From an uncultured Prevotellaceae bacterium (GTDB taxonomy: Bacteria; Bacteroidota; Bacteroidia; Bacteroidales; Bacteroidaceae), in assembly GCA_902800435.1 (NCBI GenBank), contig CADCEQ010000012.1:1-64000 (forward strand): a stretch of DNA of 64,000 nt, in the 5' to 3' direction. Position numbers and translations under genes: made by a program. The notes beneath the pieces were generated by a model that was not told the origin of the DNA, ran no database searches, and saw only the letters and a list, made by a program, of their open reading frames with translations. Below, in pieces: positions 1 to 9,089 of the stretch; position 1 is the stretch's first letter; every line of letters begins with the position of its first letter.

Positions 1-1
1 G

Positions 2-1813
2 GTCATCGCCGACTCTCTTACCCTGAAGGACATGCGACTGATGAAGGAGGCATCGGTCAACTTCCTGCGACTGTCGCACTATCCGCGCGAACCGCGCTTC
101 TACGAGCTGGCCGACTCGCTGGGCTTCTATCTCGTCGACGAGGTGCCCTTCGGCTATGGAGACAAGCACCTCTCTGACCGCAGCTATCAGGACATCCTGA
201 TGAAGCGTGCCCTGGCCACCGTCAAGCGCGACAAGCTGCACCCCTCTGTGCTCGTATGGAGCGTGGGCAACGAGAATCCGCTGACACAGCCCTGCATCGA
301 GGTGGGCAACTACGTCGGCGCGCTCGACCCGTCGCGGCCCTACTGCTTCCCGCAGGTAGGCTCCTACTTCCGCCGCTTCTGGGAGAAAGCCTCTACAGAG
401 CAGGGCGTATCGCCATTCCCCTCTGCCGCCCCCGTCTACGCGCCCCACTACCCCACGACGGGCCAGATAGGCGGGTTCTACCAGCATCTTGACCGCCCCG
501 TCATCTTCACCGAATACTGCCACACGCTCGGCATCTCTTTCGAGGACCACGACCGCCAGTGGGAAGTCATCGAGCGCACGCCGGGCATTGCCGGTGGCGC
601 CGTCTGGGAATGGGCCGACCAAGGCATGCCGTTCCGCGAACGGCTCAAGAGCCGCTATGGCTACGAAGAGCGCGTCTTTACGTCTGAGGACGGCGGCTTC
701 GAGATGTACGGCAACAAAGGCACCGACGGCCTGCTCTACGCCGACCGCACACCCCTGCCCAACTACTACGAACTGCAGCACAACTACGCCCGCGCCTTCG
801 TCAGTTCCGTATGCTGCGATACCATCGCAGCCCGCCTCACCCTCACCAACCGCTACGACTTCCTCAACCTGAAGGACAACGTCACCTTCCGCTGGGCACT
901 CACCACCGACCGCGACACCATTGCCCGCGGCCACTTCACCCCCGACTGTCCCCCGCGCTCATCTTCCCCATACCAGCTGCCTGTCCCCTATGCTGCGATA
1001 CCATCGCAGCCCCGTCCCCTCACCCTCCTCCACTTCGCCGCCGAGGATGCCCAGGGCCGCACCTTCCTCCGTCAGTCGTTCGTTCTCCACAAGCCACAGC
1101 CGACTTGGACCGGCAACGGCAGCGGAGCCGTCATGGTCAGGGACACGACCATCCGCACAGGCCGCAAGCCCACGATGGCCGAGCGCCTCACCCAGAAGAA
1201 CCGGCTGCCCGGGAAATACCTGCTGCCCGTCACGAACAGCCAAGTGAAGGCCGACATCAAGAGTCGTCCCATCGACGGCGGCGAGGAAATCAGCTTCACC
1301 CTGACGCCCGACACCGTCGACGTGTTCCGTTCGGAGTTAGGACTGGCCTGGTTGCTCGATCCCAGCATCGACCGCGTGCAGTGGATAGGCTATGGTCCCT
1401 TTGCCAGCTACCCCGGCCGCCAGCAGGCCAACCGCTACGGCTTCTGGGCGAAGCACAAGGACGACCTCTACTTCGAGGGCAACCACAGCGGCATCGACGC
1501 GGCCTTCCTGTCCGACCCTGAGGGCAATGGCATACTGATAAGCGGCGACTCGCTCTCGCTGAACTTCGAGCAGACCGACCGCGGCATCGTCGTCACCGTC
1601 AATGCTGCCGTCAGCGGGCAGGGGCCGAAGTTTGCCAAAACCCACTTCCCCGGCTGGCAGAAGGGCGACCCGCCCGTGAGCGCCACCTTCCGAAGCTACT
1701 ATCTGAAAGCCTCCCCCGCGGAAGGAGGTTGGGATGCAGCCAAAGTGCCAGCTCCCTTCCATCCCTTCAAGACGCAATACGACACCTATCTTTCAAAATA
1801 TGACTTTTACTAA
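2..1813 (+). CDS. GH2 beta-galactosidase, 5' partial
   Basis: The reading frame is already open at base 2, so the N-terminal sugar-binding domains lie upstream of the window. What remains is the second half of the TIM barrel and the C-terminal domains of a LacZ-type glycoside hydrolase family 2 enzyme. The sequence shows the 'LRLSHYP' strand typical of GH2, the acid/base glutamate in 'WSVGNEN' (codon near 272) and the nucleophile glutamate in 'IFTEYCH' (codon near 512). The last third carries 'GYGPFASYPGR', the signature of the beta-galactosidase small-chain domain. The rhamnogalacturonan lyase that follows after 25 bp suggests galactan side chains of pectin as substrate (inference). Two copies of a 24-bp palindromic repeat sit in frame at 810-833 and 989-1012. 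Confidence 0.92.
   Translation, partial: VIADSLTLKDMRLMKEASVNFLRLSHYPREPRFYELADSLGFYLVDEVPFGYGDKHLSDRSYQDILMKRALATVKRDKLHPSVLVWSVGNENPLTQPCIEVGNYVGALDPSRPYCFPQVGSYFRRFWEKASTEQGVSPFPSAAPVYAPHYPTTGQIGGFYQHLDRPVIFTEYCHTLGISFEDHDRQWEVIERTPGIAGGAVWEWADQGMPFRERLKSRYGYEERVFTSEDGGFEMYGNKGTDGLLYADRTPLPNYYELQHNYARAFVSSVCCDTIAARLTLTNRYDFLNLKDNVTFRWALTTDRDTIARGHFTPDCPPRSSSPYQLPVPYAAIPSQPRPLTLLHFAAEDAQGRTFLRQSFVLHKPQPTWTGNGSGAVMVRDTTIRTGRKPTMAERLTQKNRLPGKYLLPVTNSQVKADIKSRPIDGGEEISFTLTPDTVDVFRSELGLAWLLDPSIDRVQWIGYGPFASYPGRQQANRYGFWAKHKDDLYFEGNHSGIDAAFLSDPEGNGILISGDSLSLNFEQTDRGIVVTVNAAVSGQGPKFAKTHFPGWQKGDPPVSATFRSYYLKASPAEGGWDAAKVPAPFHPFKTQYDTYLSKYDFY
810..1012. repeat. Two copies of a small palindromic repeat inside the GH2 gene
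   Basis: The 24-bp sequence TATGCTGCGATACCATCGCA followed by GCCC occurs at 810-833 and again at 989-1012. Each copy has a 7-bp stem (GCTGCGA/TCGCAGC) and a TACCA loop. The first copy is translated as SVCCDTIAAR and the second as PYAAIPSQP, so the same DNA is read in two frames within one gene. That points to insertion of a DNA element rather than a conserved protein motif. Confidence 0.85.
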
Positions 1814-1838
1814 AAACAACAACAAATCAAGGTACAAC

Positions 1839-3950
1839 ATGAGACGAACTTTACTGACAACACTAATGGCCGCTGCTGCGATTGGAGGCAGCGCACAAAT
1901 CACGCCCGTGAGCCAGATGGAACGACTGGACCGCGGACTTGTCGTCATCCCCATCGGCACCACCCGAACGCTGAGCTGGCGGTTCCTCGGCACCGACGAC
2001 GAGAGCAAGACGACGTTCAACATCCTGTGCGACGGCGAGACGATTGTCGAGAACAGGTACGAGACTTTCTACAAGGACAACAAGGGCGGCAGCAGCTACC
2101 AGATTGTGACGCTGGTAGACGGCGTGCCTGTCGACACCACTGCCGCCGTGAAGCCCTGGGACAAGAACTACCTGACCGTGAAGCTGCAGCGGCCGCCGGC
2201 AGGCAGCGACTACTCCTACTCGCCCAACGACTGCTCGGTGGGCGATGTCGACGGCGACGGGCAGTACGAGATTTTCGTCAAGTGGGACCCCTCGAACTCG
2301 AAGGACAACTCGCAGGGCGGCGTCACGGGCAACGTCTACATCGACTGCTACCGGCTCGACGGCACCTTCCTCTGGCGCGTCGACCTGGGCAAGAACATCC
2401 GAGCCGGTGCCCACTACACGCAGTTCCAGGTCTATGACTACGACGGCGACGGAAGGGCCGAGATGATGTGCAAGACGGCACCGGGCTCGCTCGACGGCAA
2501 GGACAACTACGTGAACCAGGCCGCCACCAACGCCACCATCAAGGCTGCCTCGAACACCAAGGTATGGCGCACCAGCGACGGCCGCATCAACGGCGGTCAC
2601 GAATACCTGACGGTGTTCAACGGACTGACGGGCGAGGCCGTACACACCATTGCCTACATCCCCAACCGCAATGCCACCACCACGCTGAGCGAGGCTGAGG
2701 GCTCCTTCAACTGGGACGACCGCTCGGGCAAGACCGACAAGGGCAGCTACGGCAACCGCGGTGAGCGCTACCTCGCCGCCACCGCCTACTTGGACGGTCC
2801 TGAGGGCCACGCCAGCGGCATCTTCTGCCGAGGCTACTATACCTTCGCCTACATTTGGGCGGTCGACTTCGACGGCACGGAACTGAAGCACCGTTGGCTG
2901 CACATGAGCGACACGAAGACGACGTACAAAGTGATGGATGCCAACCGCAAGACGTCGACCTACAAGGGAACAATCTGCACCTCCGGTCTGGGCCGCTACA
3001 CGATGTATGCCAATGGCAACCACAACATGTCGATAGCCGATGTCGACGGCGACGGCAAGGACGAGATTATCTGGGGCTCGGCAGCCCTCGACGACGACGG
3101 CAAGATGCTCTATGCCGTGGGCTTCGGTCACGGCGATGCCATCCACTTGGCCGACCTCGACCCTGACCGTCCCGGACTGGAGCTGTTCGATATTCATGAA
3201 GAGAAAGGTACGTACGCGTGGGACCTCCACGATGCTGCTACGGGCGAGATTATCTGGAAAGGCGGACAGAGCGGCGCCGACAACGGGCGCGGACTGGCTG
3301 CCGACATTCTGGGCGCCCGGGGCTATGAGTTCTGGTCGGCCTACGGCGGCTTCGACAGCGCCTCGCGCAACCAGAACCCGTTCAACACGCTGACGGGCAA
3401 GCAGGCTGGCTCGACGAAGCCCTCGATGAACTTCCGCATCTACTGGGACGGCGACCTGATGGACGAGCTGCTCGACGGTACCACCATCTCGAAATACGGC
3501 GGTTCGGCACTGGGCGTCGGCAGCACGCCGATAGGAAGCCTCGGCAGTCCGGCCTCGTGCAACGGCACGAAAGCGACGCCCTGCCTCTCGGCCGACATCT
3601 TCGGCGACTGGCGCGAGGAGCTCATCCTCTGGAGCACCACCGACAATGCCACGCTGAACATCTACACCACGACTACGGGAACAAAATACCGCGTGCCGAC
3701 GCTGATGCACGACCATACCTATCGCATGGCCATTTGCTGGCAGAACAACGCCTACAACCAGCCCCCTCACCTCGGCTACTTCCTCCCCGACTACATCGCC
3801 GGCAAGCTCACCAATCAGGTCCCGTGTGTTGCGTACTCGCAACAACAAAAGCAAATCTTCGACCTCCAGGGCCGCCGCCTCGACGCCCTGAAGCCCGGCC
3901 TGAACATCATCCGCCAAGGCGGAAAAGTCAGAAAAGTATTGGTGAAATAA
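1839..3950 (+). CDS. Rhamnogalacturonan lyase, PL11 family, secreted
   Basis: 703-residue secreted enzyme that should cleave the rhamnogalacturonan I backbone of pectin by beta-elimination (PL11 family knowledge). The ATG at 1839 is chosen because it begins a clear signal peptide (MRRTLLTTLMAAAAIGGSAQ); the frame extends further upstream without one. The N-terminus reads 'MERLDRGLVVIPI', typical of PL11. Calcium-binding aspartate-rich loops recur along the propeller: DVDGDGQYE, DYDGDGRAE, DVDGDGKDE. The C-terminus carries the short secretion-type tail 'IFDLQGRRL...NIIRQGGKVRKVLVK'. A short palindrome (3828-3843) lies just before this tail. It follows the GH2 gene on the same strand, consistent with a pectin-utilisation unit. 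Confidence 0.93.
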   Translation: MRRTLLTTLMAAAAIGGSAQITPVSQMERLDRGLVVIPIGTTRTLSWRFLGTDDESKTTFNILCDGETIVENRYETFYKDNKGGSSYQIVTLVDGVPVDTTAAVKPWDKNYLTVKLQRPPAGSDYSYSPNDCSVGDVDGDGQYEIFVKWDPSNSKDNSQGGVTGNVYIDCYRLDGTFLWRVDLGKNIRAGAHYTQFQVYDYDGDGRAEMMCKTAPGSLDGKDNYVNQAATNATIKAASNTKVWRTSDGRINGGHEYLTVFNGLTGEAVHTIAYIPNRNATTTLSEAEGSFNWDDRSGKTDKGSYGNRGERYLAATAYLDGPEGHASGIFCRGYYTFAYIWAVDFDGTELKHRWLHMSDTKTTYKVMDANRKTSTYKGTICTSGLGRYTMYANGNHNMSIADVDGDGKDEIIWGSAALDDDGKMLYAVGFGHGDAIHLADLDPDRPGLELFDIHEEKGTYAWDLHDAATGEIIWKGGQSGADNGRGLAADILGARGYEFWSAYGGFDSASRNQNPFNTLTGKQAGSTKPSMNFRIYWDGDLMDELLDGTTISKYGGSALGVGSTPIGSLGSPASCNGTKATPCLSADIFGDWREELILWSTTDNATLNIYTTTTGTKYRVPTLMHDHTYRMAICWQNNAYNQPPHLGYFLPDYIAGKLTNQVPCVAYSQQQKQIFDLQGRRLDALKPGLNIIRQGGKVRKVLVK
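3828..3843. repeat. Small palindrome before the C-terminal tail of the PL11 gene
   Basis: GTTGCG, a 4-base loop, then CGCAAC. It sits in frame in the linker between the catalytic domain and the C-terminal tail, the same kind of location as the palindrome in the M6 protease gene (26133-26157). Confidence 0.5.
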
Positions 3951-3953
3951 AAC

Positions 3954-6785
3954 CTACTTCGAATACAACAGGCGTCCGTCGGGGGTAACTCCGGCGGCGC
4001 TCATTTTTATGCGCGTCTCCTTGCCGTTGTTGTAGAAGGTAGCCGTGAAGCGGCCGTCCTCGTCGCTGCGGGCGTTGGGGTTCCAGTAGAGCGTGCGGCG
4101 GTAGTCGGCAGGGGCCTCGCCCGTCTGGCGGCGGCTATAGTCGGGCTGGTAGAACGCGGCGGGCTCGTTCATGCCGTGGAAGTAGATGCGGCGGTCACGG
4201 TAGACTACCTGCTTGCCGTCGTCTGGTATAGGCACCATCTCCACCGTAACGTCGGCCAGCACGGTGCTCACCACCATCGTCGAGTCCTCGTTGCGCGGCT
4301 CATAGTCGCTGAACACGCGGATGTCCTGAAGCCGGCTCAGCTTCAGGTTGTTGAAGACGGCTGCTGCCGCGCGGGTCTTTTCGCTGGCCTGTATGGCGTC
4401 GGCCATGTCACCTTCCATATTGGCTGTGAAGTCGTAGTTGCGCCAGTAGGTCTGGCCGTTCAGCCGCCCGTCGACGTTGAAGTGTACGGGGCGCCCCATG
4501 TTGCCGTAGAGGAACTTCGCTACCTGCAACGGGAACTGGCGCATGTCGAACTTACCGAACGACAGGCCGTAGTCGGTCAGATCATTGTAGAGGTCGTAGG
4601 CATCGCGCACGATGGCCGGCTTGTTCCAGTCGACGGCGCGGCGCCCGTGGCGGCGACCGCTGACGGTGACATTCTGCAGCATGTGAACGTCGTTCTCCAT
4701 CGACAGCTCGGAGAGCGTATCCTCGTCGATGGTCACATCCCACTCGGGGGCGTGGTTCTCATAGTAGTTGTACTTATGGGTGAAGACGGGGTAGGGCATG
4801 TCGCGCTTCACGTAGAAGTCGGCAAAGGCATCCTCACGATACACGGTGGCATCTTTGCGCGAGGCGATGGCCTTGTCGAGCGAGTCTTTCTCCTTATAGG
4901 CCTTCAGAGTGAGGTAAGTAACACCGTAGAAAGGCGGTATCTGGAACGAGAACTGCCCGCCGTCGTGCGTCTTCTGAACGCCACCGGCCACCTCGTTGCC
5001 CATCAGCAGCTCAGCCTCCACCAGCACCTCCTTCTTCAGTCCGCCGTGGTTGACGCCCAACTGGTCGTTGGCGTTCTCAATGCCGCCGAACTCAACCGAG
5101 CTGACAACCTGGTCGCCAATATCAGCCCACGCCTCATTGCTCGAAATGATGGGATTCTCGTCGGTACTCTCCTCGGCCCACGGGTCTTCCTGATCACTGG
5201 CCAGCGAGGGTGACTTTGTCCCCACCATGCCCACGCCGTTCTGCCACGACGGAATCTCGACAAGCTCCACATCGTTGATGCTCAGCATCTTGTAGACGCT
5301 GCCGCTGACGGTCATCGTCTGCTCAGGCTCGTAGCGCATCTGGCGCGCCGTGTCACTCAGTTCCTGCCACTTGTACTTACGCCAGCCCTGCACCATCATC
5401 AGCAGGTCGAGGTTGTCGCGATGCTGCTTGTCGTCCTTCTCAAAGTAGTAGGCGGGCTTGGCAATAAAGCCGCGCAGCTCGCTTGAGAGCAACAGGTCGG
5501 TCATCACGTTGCCGTCGTTGTAGGTGGGCTCGTCGGTGCCCGTGTCGCGGATAGCTATCGAGAAGGTGGTCGCCGGCGTCAGTTGCACGCCGACGCTGAT
5601 TTGCTCATAAGGCTGGTAAGTCGTCGTGGGCTTAATGGGCTCTATCGGTACAATGGGCGCCTCCTCATAAAGCCCATTCCCCCTACAGAAGAACAGTCTG
5701 TCGGCCAGCACGCGCCCCTCGTCGTCGAACACCGTCACGTCGTTCACGCCGACGGGCAGTTCGTCAACAGGCAGCTGGACGCTGACCTTGCCGCCATTCA
5801 CCGGTCCGAGGGCTGCGAAGTGCTTCAGCACACCGCGACAAAGCACCGAGACACCGTACTCACGGTCCGGAGCCAGGCCCCGGGCGGCAATGGTGGCACG
5901 ACCGCCTTCGTCGAGTCGCAGCACTACCCCGCTCTTCTCGGCCTTGGGCAACTGGAACGTGTAGTCCTTGCCGCGCCAACGGAACCGGGCTTTCAGGCGC
6001 TTCTCGCCGGGCGTCACGGTGAACGTGCCGCGCCCTTGATGGGTGGTGGCGATGGTGCCTACCTGACGGTCGCCCTCCATCAGCGTACCCTTGATGTCGA
6101 CGGCCTCCGTCAGCTGGTCCTCGACGGCAAAGGCCACGCGGCTCTCAAGTCCCTCGACCAGCGAGCCGCCCTCGGGATAGAACGTGACGAACAGTTCCTC
6201 CTTCTTCGGCTTCTGGATGCGCGTCTTGGGGCGCTGGTACATGCGGCGGGCAGCGTAGTCGCCAGCCGTCTCGGGCTTGCTATAGACAGGGAACACGCGC
6301 GAGTACAGCCCGTCCCACAGACGGTAGTAGTCGGCACACATTTGGCGGTTGAAGAACTTCCACGTCTCCTGTACCGTATATTTATGCCGCGACACGTTGA
6401 AGTTCAGCATCCAGCGGGTATAGGCACGCAGCTCGTAATAGCCAGAATAGAGCGAGTCGGTCAGTACGAACTGTCCGCAAGTATAGTTGTCGGGCGCCAC
6501 GATAATCTGCTGGCGCTCCACGAGCACGCCGTCTGGAGACAGCAGCTCGACATACAGGATGCGGCTCATGTCGGTAGGCTGCAGGTTGTCGGCACGCACG
6601 ACGTAGGCCTTATACCACAGCGTGTCGCCCACGAAGTAGCACTGGTTGTCGGTATGGACATATACTTTCTCCTGGACTTGTGACACCGACGACTCCTCAA
6701 GAGCCTGACGGATATCGTCAAGAGAGCCTGCCTGCAAGTGACCACAGGCCAGCAGGAAGACTGACAGTAGTAATAGAATTCTCAT
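3954..6785 (-). CDS. Large MG2-domain lipoprotein
   Basis: 943-residue envelope protein of unknown precise role. The ATG at 6785 gives a lipoprotein signal with lipobox LLAC (Cys14); the frame can also start at a TTG three codons earlier. The N-terminal part 'EKVYVHTDNQCYFVGDTLWY' is the macroglobulin MG2-like domain seen in many Bacteroidota surface proteins that resemble alpha-2-macroglobulin but lack the thioester. Later segments resemble carboxypeptidase-regulatory and TonB-plug-like beta sandwiches ('LQNVTVSGRR' near residue 690). The gene converges with the PL11 gene, with only 3 bp between stop codons. Function cannot be assigned from sequence. A role in the outer membrane, possibly with partner receptors, is inference. 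Confidence 0.75.
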   Translation of the reverse strand: MRILLLLSVFLLACGHLQAGSLDDIRQALEESSVSQVQEKVYVHTDNQCYFVGDTLWYKAYVVRADNLQPTDMSRILYVELLSPDGVLVERQQIIVAPDNYTCGQFVLTDSLYSGYYELRAYTRWMLNFNVSRHKYTVQETWKFFNRQMCADYYRLWDGLYSRVFPVYSKPETAGDYAARRMYQRPKTRIQKPKKEELFVTFYPEGGSLVEGLESRVAFAVEDQLTEAVDIKGTLMEGDRQVGTIATTHQGRGTFTVTPGEKRLKARFRWRGKDYTFQLPKAEKSGVVLRLDEGGRATIAARGLAPDREYGVSVLCRGVLKHFAALGPVNGGKVSVQLPVDELPVGVNDVTVFDDEGRVLADRLFFCRGNGLYEEAPIVPIEPIKPTTTYQPYEQISVGVQLTPATTFSIAIRDTGTDEPTYNDGNVMTDLLLSSELRGFIAKPAYYFEKDDKQHRDNLDLLMMVQGWRKYKWQELSDTARQMRYEPEQTMTVSGSVYKMLSINDVELVEIPSWQNGVGMVGTKSPSLASDQEDPWAEESTDENPIISSNEAWADIGDQVVSSVEFGGIENANDQLGVNHGGLKKEVLVEAELLMGNEVAGGVQKTHDGGQFSFQIPPFYGVTYLTLKAYKEKDSLDKAIASRKDATVYREDAFADFYVKRDMPYPVFTHKYNYYENHAPEWDVTIDEDTLSELSMENDVHMLQNVTVSGRRHGRRAVDWNKPAIVRDAYDLYNDLTDYGLSFGKFDMRQFPLQVAKFLYGNMGRPVHFNVDGRLNGQTYWRNYDFTANMEGDMADAIQASEKTRAAAAVFNNLKLSRLQDIRVFSDYEPRNEDSTMVVSTVLADVTVEMVPIPDDGKQVVYRDRRIYFHGMNEPAAFYQPDYSRRQTGEAPADYRRTLYWNPNARSDEDGRFTATFYNNGKETRIKMSAAGVTPDGRLLYSK

Positions 6786-6847
6786 CTTTTGCAAAAGTTT
6801 AGTACATTTATGACGTTAAAAACGTCAGAAAGTTTAATTTTTATTCG

Positions 6848-6855
6848 TACCTTTG
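6848..6855 (+). promoter_or_regulatory. TACCTTTG -7 box for the TonB receptor
   Basis: Bacteroidota-type -7 element TAnnTTTG, about 28 bp before the ATG at 6884. No convincing cobalamin riboswitch is visible in the short leader. Confidence 0.6.
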
Positions 6856-6883
6856 CAGCCGATTTCTTTTATCATCCATAAAA

Positions 6884-9004
6884 ATGTACAAACCACTGTT
6901 CAACAAGCGCCGCGTGCTCGTGTTCCATCAGTTCGGGAACAAGGGCTGGTCGCTCTTCAGCTGCTTAGGCCGCGAGGTGGTCTGCTCCGTCCTCTCCGTG
7001 TCGACGCTCACTTATGCGTCGGCCGAGAGTGTCAGCACCCATCCCGTCGTCACCGACTCAGCGGCTGTCAGCACCCCACGCGAGCTGCTGCTCGACGAGG
7101 TGAGCGTCACCGGAAGCCGAGCGCCCCTGACGCGTAGTCAGGCTGCGAGAATGGTCACTGTACTGGAGCGTGCCGACATTCAGCAGGCCCCGGTGCAAAG
7201 TATTAACGATTTGCTGAAACTGGCCGTAGGCGTCGATGTCCGCCAGCGCAGTCCCATTGGCGCCCAGACCGACATCTCAGTCCGAGGCGGCACACAGGAG
7301 CAAATCATCGTCCTGCTCAACGGCATCAATATCTGCGACCCGCAGACCGGCCACAACACCCTCGACCTGCCCTGCGACTTCAGCGACATCCAGCGCATCG
7401 AGGTTCTCGAAGGCCCCGCCGCCCGCATCTACGGCACATCGTCACTCGTCGGCGCCATCAATATTGTAACAAAAGAAGACCCCTCCCCTGCCTCCCATGA
7501 AGGGGATGAGCTATTACTCCTGCGCGCCGAGGGCGGCTCCCACGGTTACGCCAACGCCGCAGCACGGATACTGCTCCCTCCCTATAGGGAGGGCTGGGGT
7601 GGGTCTGCATCCGCCTCCTACGCCCGCTCCGACGGCTACAGCCGAAGCAAGGCAGGCTCGCTGAACAGCGACTACAGCGGCGCAAAAGCCTTCTACCAAG
7701 GCCACTACGCCGCCAACGCCCTCAGCCTGAACTGGCACTTCGGCATAGCCGACAAGGGCTGGGGCTCCAGCACCGCCTACGCCTCGCCCAAATGGCAGGC
7801 CGACGACCAGTACGAGCACACCACCAAGCTCACCGCCGCCCTCCAAGCCTCTGTCCAGTCTGGTGCAGTATCACTGCACCCCACCGTCTACTGGAACCAG
7901 CACCAAGACCGCTACGAAGGCTACCGCAACCGCCCCGACCTCATGCCCTTTAACTACAACCGCACCGACGTCTTCGGTCTACAGCTCAACAGCCACTTCG
8001 ACTGGTCGTTAGGCCGCACGGCCCTTGGCGCCGAGCTGCGCAATGAGAACCTCGTCAGCGGAAACCTCGGCGAGCCGCTCACCCGCCCCCACGCCATCTA
8101 CGGCACCGACCGCGACTACACTCTCGGCCTGAACCGCACCAATATCAGCGCCTATGCCGAGCACAACGTGCTGCTCCAGAACCTCACCGTCTCGGCAGGC
8201 TTCGTCGTGGTAAAGAACACGTGGGCCGACATGAACCCCACCATCTATCCGGGCATCGACGCCAGCCTGCGGCTCGGCAGCCACTGGAAGCTGCACGCCT
8301 CGTACAACACATCGCTGCGTATGCCCTCGTTCACCGAGATGTACTACAAACTGCAAGGCTACAAGGCCGACCCTCACCTAAAGCCCGAGGAGATGCGCGC
8401 CGTGGAGCTGGGCGCCTCGCTTCACCAGTCACCCTTCACCCTTCACCTTGCCCTATGGCACCACCACGGCCGCAACATGATTGACTGGATCATGGACACC
8501 CGTCAGGGCGACGAAGCCGCATGGCAGAGCGTCAACCACACCCGCCTGAACAGCGTTGGACTGGAGACGTCGGCCAAACTCTCAATTCTCAATTCTCAAT
8601 TGTCTATTAGCTACAGCTACATCCATCAGGAGAAGGACTTGGAGCCCGGCATCGTCTCTCAGTACGCCTTGGAGTATCTGCGCCACAAACTGGTAGCCAA
8701 CATCCACATCCCCCTGCTCCGCCAGTCCGCTGTGCTGCGGCGGTGCCGCAGCCAAATCCCCTCACGTCTCACCCTTGATGCAACCCTCCGCTACCAGGAC
8801 CGTGCCGGACAGTACACCGACTTCGACGGGAACGTCAACGACTACCGCCCCTATGCCCTCGTCGATGCCCGCCTGTCGTGGCAACACCCCGCCTACGAGC
8901 TCTACCTGAAGGCCAACAACCTGCTGGACACCAGCTACCGCGACTACGGACTGGTGCCCCAGCCCGGCCGCTGGCTCATCGCCGGTGTCACCGTCCGCCT
9001 GTAA
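6884..9004 (+). CDS. TonB-dependent receptor, BtuB-like
   Basis: 706-residue outer-membrane receptor. A plug domain covers roughly residues 85-200 ('DISVRGGTQEQIIVLLNGI', 'RIEVLEGPAARIYGTSSLVGAINIVTK'), followed by a beta barrel ending in 'VTVRL'. The plug and overall length resemble BtuB/CirA-type receptors rather than SusC: there is no N-terminal carboxypeptidase-like domain. The substrate is probably a small cofactor or metal complex (family knowledge); vitamin B12 is a guess. The barrel region is interrupted in frame by repeat-derived peptides such as 'LLPPYREGWGG' (7574-7605), and by two palindromes and TTCACC- and CTCAATT-type tandem repeats. These probably lie in surface loops. Confidence 0.88.
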   Translation: MYKPLFNKRRVLVFHQFGNKGWSLFSCLGREVVCSVLSVSTLTYASAESVSTHPVVTDSAAVSTPRELLLDEVSVTGSRAPLTRSQAARMVTVLERADIQQAPVQSINDLLKLAVGVDVRQRSPIGAQTDISVRGGTQEQIIVLLNGINICDPQTGHNTLDLPCDFSDIQRIEVLEGPAARIYGTSSLVGAINIVTKEDPSPASHEGDELLLLRAEGGSHGYANAAARILLPPYREGWGGSASASYARSDGYSRSKAGSLNSDYSGAKAFYQGHYAANALSLNWHFGIADKGWGSSTAYASPKWQADDQYEHTTKLTAALQASVQSGAVSLHPTVYWNQHQDRYEGYRNRPDLMPFNYNRTDVFGLQLNSHFDWSLGRTALGAELRNENLVSGNLGEPLTRPHAIYGTDRDYTLGLNRTNISAYAEHNVLLQNLTVSAGFVVVKNTWADMNPTIYPGIDASLRLGSHWKLHASYNTSLRMPSFTEMYYKLQGYKADPHLKPEEMRAVELGASLHQSPFTLHLALWHHHGRNMIDWIMDTRQGDEAAWQSVNHTRLNSVGLETSAKLSILNSQLSISYSYIHQEKDLEPGIVSQYALEYLRHKLVANIHIPLLRQSAVLRRCRSQIPSRLTLDATLRYQDRAGQYTDFDGNVNDYRPYALVDARLSWQHPAYELYLKANNLLDTSYRDYGLVPQPGRWLIAGVTVRL
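7574..7605. repeat. In-frame GGGAGGG palindromic repeat in the TonB receptor
   Basis: CTCCCTCCC, a short loop, GGGAGGG and then CTGGGGTGGGTCT. The same pattern recurs at 26884-27031, 31781-31890, 32621-32655 and 39184-39219, always inside coding sequence. A degenerate partner (GACCCCTCCCCTGCC) precedes it near 7479. Confidence 0.75.
7862..7880. repeat. Small palindrome in the TonB receptor gene
   Basis: Perfect 8-bp stem GGTGCAGT/ACTGCACC with a 3-base loop, read in frame as part of the barrel. Confidence 0.5.
8421..8603. repeat. TTCACCC and CTCAATT tandem repeats in the TonB receptor
   Basis: 8421-8448 contains TTCACC/ACCCTTCACCC units (peptide HQSPFTLHL). 8581-8603 contains CTCAATT units (peptide SILNSQLS). 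Similar TTCACCC runs occur at 54238-54269 and 61347-61376 inside unrelated genes. Confidence 0.65.
8729..8752. repeat. Palindrome shared with the fkp gene
   Basis: GCTGCGG, a 5-base loop, CCGCAGC. The surrounding 23 bases (about 8729-8751) match the reverse complement of 31374-31396 inside fkp, some 23 kb away. Confidence 0.65.
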
Positions 9005-9009
9005 AAAAT

Positions 9010-9046
9010 GAGCGCCCCGCAACTTCACGGGGCGCTCTTGCCGTTT
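9010..9046 (+). terminator. Rho-independent terminator after the TonB receptor
   Basis: Perfect 10-bp stem GAGCGCCCCG/CGGGGCGCTC with an 8-base loop, followed by a T-rich run. It lies 6 bp after the receptor stop codon and before the convergent dnaA gene. Confidence 0.85.
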
Positions 9047-9089
9047 TTGCTATTATAATTCCTGTGATTGACAATTAGTGAGATTACAT

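Noticed and set aside
1863..3917. A 684-codon open frame antisense to the PL11 gene
   Set aside because: It mirrors the PL11 codons in a GC-rich gene, has no start context or recognisable domain, and the sense strand encodes a clear enzyme.
6786..6883. Cobalamin riboswitch before the BtuB-like receptor
   Set aside because: The leader after the -7 box is under 30 bases, too short for the element, and no B12-box sequence was seen.
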